Source: Rhizobium sp. NLR16a
GTDB lineage: Bacteria; Pseudomonadota; Alphaproteobacteria; Rhizobiales; Rhizobiaceae
DNA length: 64,000 nt
Assembly (NCBI RefSeq): GCF_017948245.1
Contig: NZ_CP072865.1
Span: 831,501 to 895,500, forward strand
Direction of reading: 5' to 3'
In this document: one piece after another, positions 60,051 to 64,000 of the stretch
Layout of the letters: the number at the start of each line of letters is the position of its first letter
How positions within the stretch are numbered: the stretch's first letter is position 1
Notes under the pieces: model-generated
Database searches by the model: none
Seen by the model: the letters and a program-made list of their open reading frames with translations, nothing else
Told to the model about the DNA's origin: nothing
Made by a program: the position numbers and the translations under genes

Positions 60051-60371
60051 TCAGGCGGCGACAGGCTTGTAACTGGCGATATCGGCTCGAATGCCGAGAC
60101 GCGAAAACATTTCCTGCGGATCGAAATTTGCGGCCTTATGGGCGGCCATCACGGCTGCCCGCGCGCGCTCGACGACCTCGGTATTCTGCCATTCGGCAAT
60201 GGTGACGAAATTGAATTCGCCGGGACCCGCCACCTGCTCCAGCACCTTGTGTTCGATGAAGCCCTCCTGTGCCTCCAGCAGCTTGTGGGTCATCATCACT
60301 TTGACAAGAAATTCCTCACGCGCCGCCGCCGGCACGATGAACTTGTCGATACGATAGAAAGCTCCGCTCAT
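60051..60371 (-). CDS. ABM-domain monooxygenase-like protein under a SoxR box
   Basis: A 106-residue protein with the antibiotic-biosynthesis-monooxygenase (YgiN-like ferredoxin) fold. It starts FYRIDKFIVPAAAREEFLVKV and has VLEQVAGPGEFNFVTIAEWQNTEVVERARAAV in the core. Such proteins oxidise quinones or aromatic polyketides without cofactors, or act as quinol-binding proteins. The start has AGGAG six bases upstream. Its promoter has a perfect SoxR box in a 19-base spacer. From memory, an ABM-like gene (PA2274) also belongs to the Pseudomonas SoxR regulon, which supports a role against redox-cycling compounds. Confidence 0.85.
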   Translation of the reverse strand: MSGAFYRIDKFIVPAAAREEFLVKVMMTHKLLEAQEGFIEHKVLEQVAGPGEFNFVTIAEWQNTEVVERARAAVMAAHKAANFDPQEMFSRLGIRADIASYKPVAA

Positions 60372-60402
60372 CTATATCTCCTGCATCGGATCTGCAGGCA
60401 GT

Positions 60403-60433
60403 TCTGTAATTCCTCAAGCATGCTTGAGGTCAA
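60403..60433 (-). promoter_or_regulatory. SoxR-type promoter
   Basis: CCTCAAGCATGCTTGAGG (60412-60429) is an 18-bp perfect palindrome, matching the SoxR box CCTCAAGTTAACTTGAGG except at the centre. On the minus strand TTGACC (60428-60433) and TACAGA (60403-60408) flank a 19-base spacer containing most of it, the stretched spacing typical of MerR/SoxR-activated promoters. Confidence 0.85.
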
Positions 60434-60646
60434 GAGTGAAAGGGGAAGGGCCGGTCGAATGCCCATTGCTTTCCTGTTTCGGGGATATTTTCCAAGCTTG
60501 ATGCACCATTGCGTGGAGCTTCAACGTCGGGTGCGTCCATGAGCCATTGGAAAAGTCGATCTCAACCAAGATCGCTCTAAGCCGCGGCTGGAAGTTCTTT
60601 CTTGCCCTCTGTCTCCCTGCTATTCTGGAAGTGAGGAGACGGCGCG

Positions 60647-62419
60647 ATGAGCGAGAACCGAAAGCTAGCTGCAATCCTGGCCGCAGACGTGGTCGGGTAC
60701 AGCCGGCTTGCCGGCGCCGACGAGGACCGCACCCTGGCGAGGTTACGGGCACTGCGCAGCGATCTCATCGATCCGACGATCGCCGTGCACCATGGCCGGG
60801 TGGTGAAGCGCACCGGCGACGGGGCGCTGGTCGAGTTCCGCAGCGTCGTGGACGCCGTGCGCTGCGCCATTGAGGTGCAGAACGGTATGGTTGAGCGCAA
60901 TGACGGCGTGCCACAGGACCGTCGCATCGAGTTCCGGATCGGTATCCATCTGGGCGACGTCGTCGAGGAAAGCGACGGCGATCTGATGGGCGACGGCGTC
61001 AACATCGCCTCGCGATTGGAGGGCGTCGCCGCGGCGGGCACAATCTGCCTGTCCGAGGATGCCTATCGCCAGGTCAAGGCGAGGCTTGATCTCTCGGTCA
61101 GCGATCTCGGCACCACGCAACTCAAGAACATCGCCGAACCGATCCGGGTCTATTCGCTGCAAGTCGGCAGCGCCGGGACCAAGGCTGCCGCGACTTCCGA
61201 AACCGGGACGAGCCAACCGGCGACGGCAACGTCGCCGAAGCTGTCGATCGCCGTCCTGCCCTTCGCCAACATGAGCGGTGACGCCGAACAGGACTACTTC
61301 GCCGACGGCATCTCGGAAGACATCATCACGGCGCTATCGAAGTTGTCGCAGCTCTTCGTCATCGCCCGCAATTCGTCGTTCACCTTCAAGGGCAAGAACG
61401 TCCAGGTGCAGGAGGTGGGCACGAAGCTCGGCGTGCGGCATGTTCTTGAGGGCAGCGTACGCAAATCGGGGAACAGGGTACGCATCACCGCGCAGCTCAT
61501 CGACGCGACCACCGGCGGACATTTATGGGCGGAGCGGTTCGATCGCGACCTAACCGACATATTCGCGGTTCAGGACGATGTAACGCAGCAGATCGTCGAT
61601 GCGCTGGCGGTCAACCTGACAGAGGGGGATCGAAAAAGACTGGTGCCGGGGCAGACCGGGCGCCCTGAGGCGTATGACTGCTTCCTGCGTGGCCGGGAAC
61701 TGTGGCACCGGCTGACGAAGCAGACGAACAGCGACGCCCGCAAACTTTTGCGACGTGCCGTCGAACTGGACCCGGACTTCGCCTCGGCGCACGCCTTCCT
61801 CGCCCTTACCCACGGGCTCGACTACCTGAACCGGTGGAGCGCGTCGCCGCAACGCTCTATCGAGCAAGCTGAAGAGGCTGCGACGCTGGCGGTAGCGCGG
61901 GATGATAACGATCCTGTTGCACACTGGGCGCTGAGCGTGCTCAAGCTTTACTCGCGACAGCACGATAGAGCCATCAACGAGGCCGAGCGCGCGATAGTCC
62001 TCAATCCGAACTTCGCTGAAGGGCAGGTCAGCCTCGGCGAGGCACTAATCTATTCAGGCAGAGCCGAGGAGGCACTCGCCTGTTTCGATCGGGCGAGGAT
62101 CTTGAACCCGTACTTTCCTGATGTCGTCCTGCACTTTCAGGCCTTGGCTCTGTTTCAACTGAGAAGGTACCAAGAGGCCGTCGAACTATTGCTGCAGCGC
62201 GTGAGCCGCAACCCCGTTACTGATGTCTCGCGTGCGCTTTTGGCCGCCTGTTACGGGCACCTCGGCCGTTTCGAAGAGGCTCGCGCGACGTGGCAAGAAG
62301 TGCTGCGGGTCAATCCCGAATACTCCCTGGAATACCGCCGCAAAGTCTTGCCCTTTAAGAACCCCGCCGATTTCGAGCTTGTCGTGGAGGGGCTACGCAA
62401 GGCCGGTGTCGTACAATGA
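60647..62419 (+). CDS. Class III nucleotidyl cyclase with TolB-like and TPR regions
   Basis: A 590-residue protein. The N-terminal class III cyclase domain (about 1-175) has the metal-binding Asp in ILAADVVGYSRLA and KRTGDGALVEF, and the transition-state Asn/Arg in DGVNIASRLEG; these are all intact, so cAMP synthesis is plausible. The middle (about 195-315) is the TolB-like domain, starting KLSIAVLPFANMSGDAEQDYFADGISEDI. The C-terminal part (from about 345) is TPR repeats, such as AERAIVLNPNFAEGQVSLGEALIY. This rhizobial family is large; no specific symbol is given. The C-terminus is intact next to the IS element. Confidence 0.9.
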   Translation: MSENRKLAAILAADVVGYSRLAGADEDRTLARLRALRSDLIDPTIAVHHGRVVKRTGDGALVEFRSVVDAVRCAIEVQNGMVERNDGVPQDRRIEFRIGIHLGDVVEESDGDLMGDGVNIASRLEGVAAAGTICLSEDAYRQVKARLDLSVSDLGTTQLKNIAEPIRVYSLQVGSAGTKAAATSETGTSQPATATSPKLSIAVLPFANMSGDAEQDYFADGISEDIITALSKLSQLFVIARNSSFTFKGKNVQVQEVGTKLGVRHVLEGSVRKSGNRVRITAQLIDATTGGHLWAERFDRDLTDIFAVQDDVTQQIVDALAVNLTEGDRKRLVPGQTGRPEAYDCFLRGRELWHRLTKQTNSDARKLLRRAVELDPDFASAHAFLALTHGLDYLNRWSASPQRSIEQAEEAATLAVARDDNDPVAHWALSVLKLYSRQHDRAINEAERAIVLNPNFAEGQVSLGEALIYSGRAEEALACFDRARILNPYFPDVVLHFQALALFQLRRYQEAVELLLQRVSRNPVTDVSRALLAACYGHLGRFEEARATWQEVLRVNPEYSLEYRRKVLPFKNPADFELVVEGLRKAGVVQ

Positions 62420-62429
62420 CGAATGATTA

Positions 62430-63374
62430 ATGTCCGATCTTCAACCCGTTGCCGCCGTTTGCACGGAGGACGCAGGAGTGCGTTTGCCAGCAGGATGATC
62501 TTTCGCATGATGGCTGTGATGGCGACCTTCGGCGGCTTGCCGGCTTTGATGAGGAGGTCGTATTTGGCGCTGAGTTCCGGGTTGAAGCGGCATGCAACGA
62601 GGGCCGGCATGTAGAGTGCTTGCCGGACGATGGCCCTTCCGCCGGCAATGAAAGCGCGTCCGGTCCATCGTCCGGACTGACGGGAGATCGGCGCCAGTCC
62701 CGAGAGCGCGGCTGCGGCCTTCTCGTCAAGTTCCCCCAGTTCGGGCATCTCGATGAGCAGCGTAAAGGCCGTGACCCGCGACACGCCAGGGATCGAGATG
62801 AGAATCTCGAGCCTGGCCTTCAGGGTCGCGTCTTCGGCAATGAGCGCCATGATGGCCTCGTCCACGGCCTTGATCTGGCGCTCGATCTGCCTGAGCCGGT
62901 GGGTGTTATGTCTCTTCAACAGTGGATTGGACAGGTTCTTCGCCTGTTCTTCGCGGCGGTCCTGTCCTTGATGAGGGCCAGCCGCGCCATATGCAACTCT
63001 TTCAGATCATTGTGGATTTGCGTGTTGGCTTGCAGGATGCGCGGTTCAAGAAGCGCGCCGAAGCGGGCCAACAGTGCGGCATCGATCCTGTCTGTCTTCG
63101 CAAGCCGGCCGGTGGCCTCTGCAAAGCGCCGGGCAACGCGGGGATTGACCTTGCAGAGCTGCAATCCCTGCATCGCCATGAAGCGCTCGAAGGCCTTGTG
63201 ATAGGGGCCGGTTGGCTCATAGACAATGCGCCCCGCGCCCTTTGGGCCGATCCATTTGAGAATGGCAGCAAAGCCCTTGCGGTCATTGGTAACATTCAGC
63301 GTTTGGCCGTCCGGCAGGCGGTGCAAGTCGATATGGTCTTTCGAGATGTCCGCGCCGATGGTAATATCCGTCAT
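62430..63374 (-). pseudogene. IS110-family transposase, frameshifted
   Basis: On the minus strand the N-terminal part (from 63374) reads MTDITIGADISKDHIDLHRL with the DEDD-type residues Asp9, the Glu of IVYEPTGPYHKAF and the two Asp of KTDRIDAALLA. Near 62942-62944 a base is missing (AGGCG where AGGGCG is expected), shifting the frame; the C-terminal part continues in another frame from about 62919: LEILISIPGVSRVTAFTLL and GLAPISRQSGRWTGRAFIAGGR, the transposase-20 domain. It is hence inactive unless a slip restores the frame. The exact 3' end and element borders are not clear; the frame runs unnaturally into the cyclase gene. Confidence 0.85.
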
Positions 63375-63587
63375 CTTTTCCGCCTCCTATGCTTGTCATC
63401 CGAGCCCAAAGCTCAGGTATCCGTTCAGGACGATAGGAAAAGATGGGGGCGATCAAACTCTAGCTCGGCCCGGCATTCGCAAGAACGTCGACCTGCCATT
63501 TCACGATCCGTCCCCCATCGCCGGAGAAGGATGGCCGTCCTCTCCGGCGCTTCTTTATCTCAACAAGAAGCGTGGAAATCATAAGAC
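63375..63587. other. Noncoding end upstream of the IS110 transposase
   Basis: 213 bases between the transposase start and the MITE-like repeat, without a gene. In intact IS110 elements the noncoding end upstream of the transposase encodes the bridge RNA. A strong hairpin lies at 63519-63549. Whether a functional RNA remains is not known. Confidence 0.45.
63519..63549. repeat. Perfect 9-bp hairpin near the IS110 noncoding end
   Basis: CGCCGGAGA (63519-63527) and TCTCCGGCG (63541-63549) enclose 13 bases, and plus-strand TTCTTT follows. It could be a terminator or a structural part of an element RNA. Confidence 0.5.
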
Positions 63588-63940
63588 AAGCCTTTTCTGG
63601 TCAGCTTGAAGCATCTGCCGGAGCAGGTTTTCGTCAGGGCGAAGGCGATTGGTGACGGGCATACCCCAGGTACGTCCGAGCCAATCGCCTTTGATCCTGG
63701 CGGAAACATGCCCGGCCCACCGGCCGCAGCGCTTCGCCGTGGGCGAAGCGACAAGTGCGTCCGGCGATTCCAAGGTCTTGCAGATGTGCCAAGCAAATCT
63801 GCGGGAGGGTTGGCTGAAACGGGCCGGCTGATCGACCGGCCGGCTTGGCCGTAGTGCTGGGCTACGACACGCGCCGGCCGGTCGACCATCCGACTCCGTT
63901 TGAGCCAACAGAATGCTTCAATCTAACCCGGAAAAGCTCT
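63588..63940. repeat. MITE-like element, long copy
   Basis: The ends match the copy at 17379-17557 (left AAGCCTTTTCTGGTCAGCTT, right CAATCTAACCCGG then AAAAGCTCT), and the shared interior blocks are in the same order, with CTGCCGGAGCAGGTTTTCG on the left and CGACTCCGTTTG-like on the right. This copy has about 175 extra bases in the centre, between GGTACGTCCGAGCC and GGCCGGTCGACCATCC, so the first copy looks like an internal deletion. No protein is recognisable. The last 60 bases of the window (63941-64000) show nothing. Confidence 0.8.
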
Positions 63941-64000
63941 AGTGGCTGCCGGTTTAACGCGCCCCTGCCAAATCGGCACTCTCGAAATCACCGCTCTGCG

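Noticed and set aside
60547-60646. Possible small gene just before the cyclase
   Set aside because: The frame runs into the cyclase in a different phase and lacks a family match. The region more likely holds the cyclase promoter.

Overview
The window looks like chromosomal DNA from a fast-growing rhizobium, most likely Rhizobium of the leguminosarum/etli group. Evidence: high GC, a DctB/DctD/DctA C4-dicarboxylate locus with a sigma-54 promoter, an LpcC-type core mannosyltransferase, an LsrB/VtlR-like LysR gene next to trxB, two RIME1-like repeats, and a class GN sortase pair typical of alphaproteobacteria. No rRNA or tRNA gene was seen. Assignments rest on reading motifs and gene order; no database search was possible.

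Layout. 1-16.7 kb is mostly core: the end of proC, csaA, a glyoxalase-II-like hydrolase, an SH3 protein, a MarR/OmpR/histidine-kinase regulatory set (PetP/PetR-like), an HxlR/SDR pair, a BA14K protein, a cold-shock protein, a DMT exporter, a PQQ-type sugar dehydrogenase, a sortase with its VIT/VWA substrate, a decayed membrane-protein gene and an aspartate aminotransferase. 16.7-24.7 kb is more accessory: an antitoxin/PIN toxin pair, a MITE-like repeat, three glycan-type genes, a Ca2+/H+ antiporter, DUF2188, GrpB, and a LysR/oxidoreductase pair. 24.7-33.4 kb holds a LacI-regulated ABC importer with two different ATPases, a tiny membrane protein and a fused dihydroxyacetone-type kinase. Palindromic TGAGGTGCGCACCTCA operators lie in the divergent promoter region, and a third site lies past the regulator.

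33.4-46.7 kb contains an APH(6)-like kinase, an old yellow enzyme with MFS and ArsR genes, two tandem small RNAs read as AbcR1/AbcR2 (alpha-r15), lsrB, trxB, lrp, the dct locus, lpcC and greA. 46.9-49.6 kb is a two-gene DNA repair operon (radical SAM protein plus UdgX) behind a perfect alphaproteobacterial LexA box. Next come carB, an alcohol dehydrogenase, a 49-residue unlisted protein, a zinc metallopeptidase, an aldo/keto reductase, MFS and MATE exporters, and a monooxygenase-like gene with a perfect SoxR box in a 19-bp promoter spacer. The right end has a cyclase/TPR protein, a frameshifted IS110-type transposase and a second, longer copy of the MITE-like repeat.

The strongest points for follow-up are regulatory: the sRNA pair with matched promoters and a shared upstream box, the LexA-controlled radical SAM-UdgX operon, the SoxR-controlled monooxygenase gene, and the LacI operator set on the kinase/importer operon.
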